This document shows, piece by piece, positions 1 through 6,446 of a stretch of 14,087 nt of DNA. The notes below the pieces were generated by a model. The model searched no databases. It saw only the letters and a list, made by a program, of their open reading frames with translations, and was not told the origin of the DNA. Source of the DNA: JAPLLS01 sp041309145. Lineage in GTDB: Bacteria > Omnitrophota > Gorgyraeia > Gygaellales > Profunditerraquicolaceae. The stretch covers positions 1 through 14,087 of the forward strand of contig JBFZAG010000062.1 in the NCBI GenBank assembly GCA_041309145.1, read 5' to 3'. Position numbers and translations under genes: made by a program. Within the stretch, counting starts at the first letter, position 1; each line of letters starts with the position of its first letter.

Positions 1-51
1 GTTTGCGCTGCGACGTAAAATCAGAGTGATCTTCATCCGGAGGGCAAGGTT

Positions 52-1827
52 ATGGCCGATACAATGATCAATATCAAGATCGACAATAGGGATTACCAGG
101 TCGCCCAGGACTCTACGATCCTTAAGGCTTGCTCGGCTGCGGGGATCATCATCCCGACTATTTGTTACCTGGAAGGCATCAGCGAAGAAGCGGCCTGTTC
201 GATCTGCGTGGTTGAGGTCAAGGGCGCCAAGACGCTGGTCCGCTCCTGCGTGACCAAAGTCAACGAGGGCATGGAGATCTTCACTAACACCGAAAGGGTC
301 AGAAAGGCCCGGACCATGAACCTGGAGCTTTTGTTGGCCGGCCATCCTAAAGATTGTTTTGTCTGCGACCGCAACCAGACCTGCGAGTTGCGCCGGATCG
401 CCTATGATATGGGGATCCGGGAAGTCAGGTTCCCCAAAGCCACGAAATTAGAGATGGAGATCGATTCCAGCTCGCCTTCGATCATCCGCGACCCCAATAA
501 ATGCATCCTCTGCCGCCGCTGTATCGCGGTCTGCGAGAAAGTGCAGTCGGTCAGCGCCATTGATACCGCTAAACGGGGAAAGCTGAGCAAAGTGACCACT
601 TTCATGGACCAGGGGCTGGGCAAGGCCGTTTGCGTTAATTGCGGCCAGTGCATTTTAGTCTGCCCTACCGGCGCGTTGGTGGAAAACAACGAGATCTCCG
701 GGGTCTGGAAAGCTTTAGCCGACCCGAAAAAATTCGTGATGGTGGAAACCGCTCCGGCGGTGCGCGCTTCTATCGGCGAAGAGTTCGGGATGCCGGCGGG
801 AAGCCTGGCTACCGGAAAAATGGCGGCCAGCCTGCGCCGGCTGGGATTCGACAAAGTTTTTGACACCCAGTTCAGCGCCGATCTGACGATCATGGAAGAA
901 GGACACGAGCTGATCGCGAGGATCAAAAATAAAGGGGTGCTCCCATTGATCACTTCCTGCTCTCCGGGCTGGATCAAATTCGCGGAACATTTTTATCCCA
1001 AAGTCCTGGAGCATGTTTCCAGCTGTAAATCCCCGCAGCAGATGTTCGGGGCCGTGGCTAAGACCTATTACGCCCAGAAGCTGAATCTCGACCCGCGCGA
1101 TATGGTGGTAGTCTCGATCATGCCCTGCACCGCGAAGAAATTTGAGGCCAAGCGGCCGGAAATGGACAGCGCCTTTGAGTTCTGGAAAGAGAAGATGAAC
1201 CTCAAAGAGAGCGATCACTTTCAGGATGTGGATTTTGTTTTGACCACCCGGGAAGCCGCCAGGATGATCAAGGAGGCCGGGATCGATTTCATTAATCTGG
1301 CCGACGAAAATTTTGACGAGCCGTTGGGGGTTTCTACCGGAGCCGCGGTAATTTTCGGGGCCACCGGAGGGGTAATGGAAGCGGCGCTGCGTACCGCTTA
1401 TGAGGTCTTAACCGGACAAACTTTAGAGAGCCTAGATTTTGAGCAGGTCCGCGGGCTGCAGGGAATAAAGACCGCTGAGATCGAGATATCCGGGATGAAA
1501 ATAAAAGTGGCGATAGCTAATTCTTTGAGCAATGCCCGGATATTGCTGGAAGAGATCCAGCAGGGCAGATCTCCTTACGCGTTTATCGAGATCATGACCT
1601 GTCCCGGAGGCTGTATCGGAGGCGGAGGCCAGCCGATCCCCACGGATGCGGCCGTGCGCCAGAAAAGGATGGAGGCGATCTACCGGGAGGATAAAAACAA
1701 GGCTCTGCGCAAATCGCACCAGAATCCCGCGGTCCAGGCGCTATATAAGGATTTTCTGGGCGCTCCTTTGGGGGATATGTCGCATCATTTGTTGCACACC
1801 CATTACCACGAACGAGCCAGGGTTTAG
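52..1827 (+). CDS. hydA: [FeFe]-hydrogenase catalytic subunit HydA (multi-cluster, HydABC/HndD-like)
   Basis: Catalyses reversible proton reduction to H2 at the H-cluster and is probably the catalytic subunit of a cytoplasmic NAD(P)-linked or electron-bifurcating complex. In order, the 591-aa protein shows a plant-type [2Fe-2S] domain (C38, C49, C52, C66), a His-ligated cluster motif (H98, C102, C105, C111), two ferredoxin [4Fe-4S] motifs (C151/154/157/161 and C194/197/200/204), then the H-cluster domain with L1 TSCSPGW (C303), L2 MPCTAKKFE (C359) and L3 MTCPGGCIGGGGQP (C517, C521). It ends in a small-subunit-type tail with LHTHYH (581-586). GGAGGG at 39-44, seven bases before the ATG, supports this start over the ATG at 64. 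L1 reads TSCSPGW rather than the textbook TSCCPxW. Partner subunits (HydB/HydC-like) are not in the window and may lie upstream. Family assignment is secure; electron bifurcation is inferred from domain layout only. Confidence 0.96.
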   Translation: MADTMINIKIDNRDYQVAQDSTILKACSAAGIIIPTICYLEGISEEAACSICVVEVKGAKTLVRSCVTKVNEGMEIFTNTERVRKARTMNLELLLAGHPKDCFVCDRNQTCELRRIAYDMGIREVRFPKATKLEMEIDSSSPSIIRDPNKCILCRRCIAVCEKVQSVSAIDTAKRGKLSKVTTFMDQGLGKAVCVNCGQCILVCPTGALVENNEISGVWKALADPKKFVMVETAPAVRASIGEEFGMPAGSLATGKMAASLRRLGFDKVFDTQFSADLTIMEEGHELIARIKNKGVLPLITSCSPGWIKFAEHFYPKVLEHVSSCKSPQQMFGAVAKTYYAQKLNLDPRDMVVVSIMPCTAKKFEAKRPEMDSAFEFWKEKMNLKESDHFQDVDFVLTTREAARMIKEAGIDFINLADENFDEPLGVSTGAAVIFGATGGVMEAALRTAYEVLTGQTLESLDFEQVRGLQGIKTAEIEISGMKIKVAIANSLSNARILLEEIQQGRSPYAFIEIMTCPGGCIGGGGQPIPTDAAVRQKRMEAIYREDKNKALRKSHQNPAVQALYKDFLGAPLGDMSHHLLHTHYHERARV

Positions 1828-1881
1828 GATTTTGCTGCAGTCAGTGTAATAGCGCAATTAATATTAAAAATAGGAGGATTG

Positions 1882-2763
1882 GTGAAGAAAGCAGACCGGC
1901 GCTTCTGGCTCACTTTGGCTGTTACCGCTTTTGTCGGACTTTGCGTAATTATCGGCTTAAAGATCGCGATGCAGGTCGTCATAGCCAACAATAATTTAAG
2001 GAAGGAAGAACTGGCCCTTTCCCGGGATATCCTTAAGCAGCTTTCGGAAATCAAGAAAATGATCAGCCGCATCCAGGTTTCTAGGCCGGGGCAGATGCCG
2101 GATCAGAAAAGCCAGGCGGGCGGCGCTAAGCAGGCGGGGGATAAGTCCTTAAAACCTTGTGATAAGCCCTGCGATGCTAAAAATTCCTGCGGAGGCAAGC
2201 CGGGAATCCCGCCTAATCTGGGCTCGCAAAAGTTCGAAGGAGTGACTCAAGGCGCAAATCAGGTTAGAGGCGCAGCCAATGCTCCGGTCTTAATGGTAGA
2301 GTTCAGCGATTTTGAATGTCCGTTCTCCAGGAAATTTTATCAGGAGACTTTCCCGCAAATAGAAAAAGAATATATCTCGACCGGGAAAGTTAAATTCGCC
2401 TACCGCGATTTTTTTCTGGCTTCTCATCCCCAGGCCAGGCCCGCGGCTATAGCTTCAAGATGCGCCGGAAAATCCGGCCAATACTGGCAGATCTTCGATG
2501 AATTCAGCAAGCAGGAGAAGCTTGACCAGAATACGATATCGATGTCCGCCAAGGCGATCGGCCTGGATAAAGATGAATTTAACCGCTGCATTAATGACCC
2601 CGCGATAAAAAATGAAGTCAAAAAAGATATAGATGAAGGAGCTAAATTCGGGGTCCAGGGAACGCCGGCATTCTTTATCAACGGCCGCCTGGTTCTGGGA
2701 GCTTTGCCTTTTGAGGCTTTTAAACAAGTGATCGACGAAGAGCTGAAAAAAGTCAAGAAATAG
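1882..2763 (+). CDS. Membrane-anchored DsbA-like thioredoxin-fold protein, monothiol active site
   Basis: Probably an extracytoplasmic thiol-disulfide or chaperone-like protein. One N-terminal transmembrane helix (about residues 9-32) is followed by a charged helical stretch likely to be coiled coil (about 35-62), a Gly/Lys-rich linker with three cysteines (C93, C97, C103), and a DsbA/DsbG-like domain (about 128-290). The domain starts with FSDFECPFS and carries the cis-proline motif GTPAFFINGR (P262). The usual CPxC active site is CPFS (C146, S149), so a classical dithiol exchange is not possible at this site alone. I prefer the GTG at 1882, four bases after AGGAGG (1872-1877); a TTG at 1879 is too close to that site. 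The stop of hydA is 54 bases upstream, so co-transcription is plausible. A role in hydrogenase biogenesis is not shown, because HydA is cytoplasmic. Confidence 0.85.
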   Translation: MKKADRRFWLTLAVTAFVGLCVIIGLKIAMQVVIANNNLRKEELALSRDILKQLSEIKKMISRIQVSRPGQMPDQKSQAGGAKQAGDKSLKPCDKPCDAKNSCGGKPGIPPNLGSQKFEGVTQGANQVRGAANAPVLMVEFSDFECPFSRKFYQETFPQIEKEYISTGKVKFAYRDFFLASHPQARPAAIASRCAGKSGQYWQIFDEFSKQEKLDQNTISMSAKAIGLDKDEFNRCINDPAIKNEVKKDIDEGAKFGVQGTPAFFINGRLVLGALPFEAFKQVIDEELKKVKK

Positions 2764-2772
2764 CGCTTCTTG

Positions 2773-2791
2773 CCCCACCCCAGGGGTGGGG
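2773..2791. repeat. Perfect 19-bp GC palindrome abutting a -35 box
   Basis: CCCCACCCC and GGGGTGGGG flank a single central A. The palindrome starts ten bases after the stop of the DsbA-like gene and ends directly against the -35 hexamer TTGTCA at 2792. It could be a protein-binding operator for the maturation-operon promoter. It could also fold as a hairpin (loop of about five bases) that ends the upstream transcript, but the following bases TTGTCA are a poor U-tract, which favours the operator reading. Confidence 0.6.
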
Positions 2792-2820
2792 TTGTCAAGA
2801 GCTGTTTTCGGTGTTATAAT
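2792..2820 (+). promoter_or_regulatory. Sigma-70-type promoter of the hydrogenase maturation operon
   Basis: TTGTCA (2792-2797) and TATAAT (2815-2820) are separated by exactly 17 bases, one mismatch from consensus overall. The expected transcription start is near 2826-2828, immediately before the first helix of the leader RNA described next. No other comparably strong promoter was seen before the regulator and hydG genes downstream. Confidence 0.8.
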
Positions 2821-2826
2821 AATAAC

Positions 2827-2919
2827 ATACCTGAGGAAAAGGAGATTTCTCTAAAGCCAAGGGGCTAGCGCGGAATAAAATAAACCCTAGTCCTGTTTCC
2901 TCAGGCTGGGGTTTTTTTT
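2827..2919 (+). ncRNA. Candidate riboswitch or attenuator leader RNA (unassigned class)
   Basis: The RNA would begin about seven bases after the -10 box. CCTGAGGAAA (2830-2839) is perfectly complementary to TTTCCTCAGG (2896-2905), giving a 10-bp closing helix around a 56-nt core. The core contains small hairpins (GGAG/CTCT around 2841-2852; AGCC/GGCT at 2855-2858 and 2863-2866). The closing helix uses bases needed for the terminator at 2882-2919, so the two folds exclude each other, as in transcriptional riboswitches. A terminated, free-standing small RNA of about 92 nt is the alternative. I compared it by eye with remembered consensus sequences of common riboswitches (TPP, cobalamin, SAM-I, c-di-GMP-I, fluoride, glycine, THF, ZTP, preQ1) and saw no match. 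Confidence 0.6.
2882..2919 (+). terminator. Intrinsic terminator inside the maturation-operon leader
   Basis: AAACCCTAG (2882-2890) pairs with CTGGGGTTT (2906-2914), with one G-U pair, and continues through CCTG (2892-2895) with CAGG (2902-2905), leaving a single bulged T and a six-base loop. Eight consecutive T bases (2912-2919) overlap and follow the 3' arm. It lies before the first gene of the operon, so it can act as a conditional (attenuating) terminator. Confidence 0.8.
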
Positions 2920-2960
2920 GAGTCGCTTTAGCAATGAATTGCGCAGTTCGGCTGAAAAAC

Positions 2961-3080
2961 TTTGCGGGTCCTGCCGAGGCATGTCCTGCGCGCGCTCCTA
3001 ACGCAGAAGCGTACACCGGCGCAATTCCGATTAGCGCCGGGTGAAGGTGCGTGCTCGAACACGCCTCGTCACCCGCCAAA
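2961..3080 (+). other. Strongly structured GC-rich leader segment before the regulator gene
   Basis: Nested complementary arms are visible: TTTGCGGGT (2961-2969) with ACCCGCCAAA (3071-3080, one bulge); GAGGCATGT (2976-2984) with ACACGCCTC (3059-3067, one mismatch); CTGCG (2986-2990) with CGCAG (3002-3006); and CCGGCGC (3016-3022) with GCGCCGG (3034-3040). An alternative is CGGGTGA (3038-3044) with TCACCCG (3069-3075). It may be a multibranched leader RNA or a palindromic repeat element. No convincing gene lies here. The ribosome-binding site of the next gene (3087-3093) sits just outside it. Confidence 0.5.
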
Positions 3081-3099
3081 TCTCGCAAAAGGACTGATT

Positions 3100-3348
3100 A
3101 TGGAAAAACATTTGGGAGCGGTGGTGGTGATCATCAAGAAAAGGGAAGAAGCTGCGCCGAAGGTCAACGACATCTTTACGCATTTCGGGAATATTATTGT
3201 TTCCCGGATGGGGTTTCCTTACGAAAAGCGGGGGGTCAATATCATTACCCTGATCGTGGACGGGACAACCGATGAGATCGGAGCGCTGACCGGAAAGCTG
3301 GGGATGTTCAAGAACGTCACCGTGAAAACCACGCTGGCAAAAGTTTGA
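3100..3348 (+). CDS. TM1266-family [FeFe]-hydrogenase system regulator
   Basis: An 82-aa protein of the ACT/NikR-C-like ferredoxin fold known as the iron-only hydrogenase system regulator (TM1266 family), which is commonly encoded beside hydE/F/G. The N-terminal strand GAVVVIIKKRE, the central segment FGNIIVSRMGFPYEKRG and the strand NIITLIVDG fit that family, as does the small size. It has no DNA-binding domain, so it probably acts by binding a ligand or partner. The start is set by AAAAGGA (3087-3093), six bases before the ATG. In-frame extension upstream is possible but runs through the structured leader and lacks a ribosome-binding site. It is the first gene of the maturation operon and lies 51 bases before the chosen start of hydG. 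Confidence 0.85.
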   Translation: MEKHLGAVVVIIKKREEAAPKVNDIFTHFGNIIVSRMGFPYEKRGVNIITLIVDGTTDEIGALTGKLGMFKNVTVKTTLAKV

Positions 3349-3351
3349 AAA

Positions 3352-3381
3352 GTCACATGTCACAAGGTTACGCGTCACAAG
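3352..3381 (+). repeat. Three GTCACA direct repeats between the regulator gene and hydG
   Basis: GTCACA occurs at 3352, 3359 and 3374; the last two copies extend to GTCACAAG. The irregular spacing (7 and 15 bases) makes a dimeric operator uncertain. Intergenic microrepeat drift is equally possible. Confidence 0.35.
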
Positions 3382-3400
3382 CCGCATGAAAGAAGGAAAA

Positions 3401-4909
3401 ATGCATAATGCCCTAGAAGAAATCAAAGATTGGGGAAAAAACGTTATTAAAAAAGAAGAATTCGCTAAATATCTCGATAAGGGCCGGGATTTTATTAATG
3501 ACAGGGAGATTTCAGGGTATCTTGCCGAGCCTAAGAAAGCTGATCCGGGAAAGATCCGCGCGATAATCCAGAAATCATTGTCTATTGAAACCCTCGGTCC
3601 GGCTGAGACTGCGGCTTTATTGAATATCGAAAACAATGATCTCTGGGATGAGATCTTCCAGGCGGCAGCGCAGATCAAGAAAAAAGTTTATGATAACCGG
3701 GTGGTCACTTTTGCCCCCCTTTACAGCTCCAGCCTTTGCGTGAACAATTGCGCTTACTGCGGCTTCCGCCAGGAAAATGAGCTGATCAAAAGAAGAAGGT
3801 TGGGGCTCGAAGAGGTGCGCCGGGAAGCTGAGGTTCTGGCCGGGCAGCTCGGGCATAAAAGGATAATCCTGGTCTGCGGAGAACATCCTTTATCCGGGGC
3901 TGATTATATCGCTGAAACTATGCGCGAGATCTACGGGGTGAAAGTAAAAACCCGAAAGGGGTTTGGACAGATCCGCAGGATCAACGTCAATGCCGCGCCC
4001 ATGAGCGTCAGTGATCTGAAAAAGATCAAAGATGCCGGCATCGGGACTTTTCAGGTTTTTCAGGAGACTTATCATCACGAAACTTATGCTAAGGTCCATC
4101 CGGCCAGCACTATTAAGGGTAACTTTGCCTGGCGTTTATACGCTTTGCACCGGGCTATGGAAGCCGGGATCGACGATGTGGCTATCGGCGCTTTGTTCGG
4201 GCTGTATGACTGGAAATTCGAGGTCATGGGAATGCTTTATCACGCCCGGGACCTGGAAAAACATTTCGGGATCGGGCCGCACACCGTATCATTTCCCAGG
4301 CTGGAGCCGGCTGCCAACACCGCTTTTGTCCGCAATACCGGCCACTCTGTTTCAGATGAAGATTTTAAAAAATTAGTCGCGGTTTTGCGGCTTTCTATTC
4401 CGTACGCCGGGATGATCGTCACCTGCCGGGAAAAACCGGAGATGATCCGCCAGGTTATTCCCATGTGCACCCAGCGAGACGCTTCCAGCCGGATCGGCAT
4501 CGGCGCTTACAGCGACCGCTACGACGAACAGGAAGAAAAAAGGCAGCAGTTCATCCTCGGGGACAGCAGGTCTTTGGACGAAGTCATCCGGGAGCTGGCG
4601 GCAATGGGGTATATCACCTCTTTTTGCACCGCGGGTTACCGCTGCGGCCGCACCGGCGACAATATCATGTCCATGCTTAAAACCGGAAAAGAAGGCTGTT
4701 TGTGCAAATTGAACGCGGTCTTGACTTTTCAGGAGTGGCTGGAGGATTTTGCCAGCGAGGAGACCAAGTTTATCGGGGAGAATATAATCGCCAGGGAGAT
4801 CGCCGAGATCGAAAAAAGGATCCCTGAGGATTTTTCGGCAGCGATGTTCGGGAGCTTCAAGCAGTATCACCGGCGCATAAAAACCGGCGAGCGCGACCTC
4901 TGTTTCTAA
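3401..4909 (+). CDS. hydG: HydG, radical-SAM tyrosine lyase for H-cluster CO/CN- synthesis
   Basis: HydG cleaves tyrosine to p-cresol and dehydroglycine and turns the latter into CO and cyanide bound to iron for the H-cluster. I place the start at ATG 3401 because GAAGGA (3391-3396) precedes it and the ATG at 3386 has no ribosome-binding site; this gives 502 aa. The radical-SAM motif CVNNCAYC (C113, C117, C120) and the segments FQETYHHETY and DVAIGALFGLYDW are typical. The C-terminal auxiliary-cluster motif, normally CTACYRxGRTG followed 22 residues later by a third Cys, reads CTAGYRCGRTG. The first Cys (C409) and third Cys (C435) are present, the second is Gly412, and an extra Cys lies at 415. 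The paralog ThiH is unlikely, since it lacks this C-terminal region and the neighbours are hydE and hydF. Confidence 0.95.
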   Translation: MHNALEEIKDWGKNVIKKEEFAKYLDKGRDFINDREISGYLAEPKKADPGKIRAIIQKSLSIETLGPAETAALLNIENNDLWDEIFQAAAQIKKKVYDNRVVTFAPLYSSSLCVNNCAYCGFRQENELIKRRRLGLEEVRREAEVLAGQLGHKRIILVCGEHPLSGADYIAETMREIYGVKVKTRKGFGQIRRINVNAAPMSVSDLKKIKDAGIGTFQVFQETYHHETYAKVHPASTIKGNFAWRLYALHRAMEAGIDDVAIGALFGLYDWKFEVMGMLYHARDLEKHFGIGPHTVSFPRLEPAANTAFVRNTGHSVSDEDFKKLVAVLRLSIPYAGMIVTCREKPEMIRQVIPMCTQRDASSRIGIGAYSDRYDEQEEKRQQFILGDSRSLDEVIRELAAMGYITSFCTAGYRCGRTGDNIMSMLKTGKEGCLCKLNAVLTFQEWLEDFASEETKFIGENIIAREIAEIEKRIPEDFSAAMFGSFKQYHRRIKTGERDLCF

Positions 4910-4927
4910 AAATAATCAGGAGATACT

Positions 4928-6304
4928 ATGGAATACCGCGTAGAAGAAGATTCGCTCGGAGAACTAAAGCTGGCTCAAGGAGTATATTGGGGAATTCATA
5001 CTCAGAGAGCGATTGAGAATTTTTCTATTTCCGGGCAAAAAGTTAATTTCTCGTTGATCAAAGCCTATTGCCAGGTCAAGAAAGCCTGCGTTCTGGCCAA
5101 TCAGGAACTTAAGTTATTGGATGACAAGATCGCCGGGGCGATAATTCAGGCTTGCGACGAGATTATCGAAGGCAAGTTCGTTGACCAGTTTCCGGTTGAC
5201 GCTTTGCAGGGAGGAGCAGGAACTTCCACTAACATGAATGTTAATGAAGTCCTGGCTAACCGGGCCATAGAGATCCTGGGAGGCAAATTCGGGGAGTATG
5301 TCCTGGTTGATCCGCTTGATGACGTGAATTTAAACCAGTCCACCAACGACACCTATCCTACCGCTTTGAAAATAGCAGGGATCATGAAATTCCGGGAATT
5401 AAGCCAGAATATAGCCGAGTTGCAGGGCTCTTTTCAAAGAAAAGAAAAGGAATTCGCCAAGATAGTAAAGATCGGCCGGACGGAACTGCAGGAAGCGGTG
5501 CCCATAACTTTAGGCCAGGAATTCAGCGCTTTTTCAGAAGCGATCGCCCGGGACCGCTGGCGGGTTTTTAAATGCGAAGAACGATTGCGCCTGGTCAATA
5601 TCGGCGGGACCGCGGTGGGCACCGGTTTAACGGCTCCCCGCAGCTACATTTTTCTGGTCATTGAAACTTTGCGCCAGGTCACCGGACTGGGTTTATCCCG
5701 GGGGGAAACCGTTTTGGACCAGACCGCCAATAACGACAGTTTTGTCGAGGTTTCCGGGATCATCAAAGCTCATGCCGCCAATCTCTTGAAGATCTCCCGC
5801 GACTTGCGGCTGCTGAACCTGCTGCAGGAGATCTCGCTTCCCAAATTGCAGGCCGGCTCCTCCATTATGCCCGGGAAGCTCAATCCGGTGATCCTGGAAG
5901 CGGTGGAGCAGGTCGCGATGAAGGTGATCGCCAATGACCTGATCATTACCGAGGTTTGTTCAAGAGGAAGTTTGCAGATCAATGAATTCATGCCGCTTTT
6001 GGCGCACGCGTTTTTAGGATCTTTGGATATGCTGATCAAGATCAACTTGATCTTCGCCAAAATGATTCAAGCTATCTCGGCCAACGAAGAAAAATGCCGG
6101 GAATATTTTGATCGCAGCCCGACTATTATCACCGCGCTTTTGCCGCATATCGGCTATGAAAAAGCGGAAGAGATTTTAAAAGAATTCAGCGCTTCCGGAA
6201 AAAATAATTTGCGCCAATTTCTAATCGAAAAATTAGGGGGAGGATTAATAGATCGGGTATTTGATCCATACAATCTGATTTCTTTGGGCTACGATTCAAA
6301 ATGA
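4928..6304 (+). CDS. aspA: Aspartate ammonia-lyase (aspartase) in the hydrogenase maturation operon
   Basis: Deaminates L-aspartate to fumarate and ammonium in the cytoplasm. The 458-aa protein has full family length, an aspartase-style N-terminus (RVEEDSLGE, IHTQRAIENFSISG), the central GTSTNMNVNEVLANRA segment, NQSTNDTYPTALK, and the fumarase/aspartase signature GSSIMPGKLNPV (residues 310-321). NPVILE after the lysine, instead of the fumarase pattern NPTQCE, favours aspartase over fumarase. AGGAGA (4918-4923) precedes the ATG, and the gap to hydG is only 18 bases, so the two are probably co-transcribed. Aspartases are known neighbours of hyd maturation genes in several anaerobes. Supply of ammonium for the azadithiolate bridge is a reasonable inference, not shown here. 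Confidence 0.9.
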   Translation: MEYRVEEDSLGELKLAQGVYWGIHTQRAIENFSISGQKVNFSLIKAYCQVKKACVLANQELKLLDDKIAGAIIQACDEIIEGKFVDQFPVDALQGGAGTSTNMNVNEVLANRAIEILGGKFGEYVLVDPLDDVNLNQSTNDTYPTALKIAGIMKFRELSQNIAELQGSFQRKEKEFAKIVKIGRTELQEAVPITLGQEFSAFSEAIARDRWRVFKCEERLRLVNIGGTAVGTGLTAPRSYIFLVIETLRQVTGLGLSRGETVLDQTANNDSFVEVSGIIKAHAANLLKISRDLRLLNLLQEISLPKLQAGSSIMPGKLNPVILEAVEQVAMKVIANDLIITEVCSRGSLQINEFMPLLAHAFLGSLDMLIKINLIFAKMIQAISANEEKCREYFDRSPTIITALLPHIGYEKAEEILKEFSASGKNNLRQFLIEKLGGGLIDRVFDPYNLISLGYDSK

Positions 6305-6308
6305 ACTG

Positions 6309-6439
6309 TCCGGGAAGATAACTGTGTCAGTCGCTCGGACAGTCCTCGGCTTTTCGGGGCTGCACCCGGACGTATAGGAACGTCCGGTATGCCCTTGTGG
6401 GCTACGGAACTCGCTTGGTGACACAGTTATCTTCCCGGA
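6309..6439. mobile_element. MITE-like 131-bp element with perfect 21-bp terminal inverted repeats
   Basis: The 21 bases at 6309-6329 (beginning TCCGGGAAGATAACTG) are the exact reverse complement of 6419-6439. Inside are further hairpins: CCGGACGT/ACGTCCGG (6366-6373 and 6380-6387, loop ATAGGA), GCCC/GGGC (6391-6394 and 6399-6402) and a CCTCG/CGGGG stem around 6343-6358. No transposase gene is present, so a small non-autonomous element is likely. GAAC occurs four bases long on both outer flanks (6303-6306 and 6440-6443), but two bases separate it from the left end, so a target duplication is doubtful. In mRNA it would form a long stem between aspA and hydF whose 3' arm overlaps a GGAG ribosome-binding site. 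Confidence 0.65.
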
Positions 6440-6446
6440 GAACAAT

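Noticed and set aside
1..51. Possible 3' end of an upstream gene (for example frame ending LRCDVKSE at 29)
   Set aside because: All three frames close within 67 bases and none shows a recognisable C-terminus, so no assignment to hydB or another gene is supportable.
715..1218. Long minus-strand open frames opposite hydA and other genes
   Set aside because: They are shadows of strongly conserved + strand genes, with no ribosome-binding sites and no recognisable domains.
2934..3044. 36-codon frame in the leader (ATG 2934 to TGA 3044)
   Set aside because: It has no ribosome-binding site, its composition follows the GC-rich structured stretch, and the sequence is better explained by paired arms.
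6309..6439. Integron attC site
   Set aside because: The length and palindromic form fit loosely, but the required RYYYAAC and GTTRRRY core boxes are absent and no integrase or cassette pattern is present.
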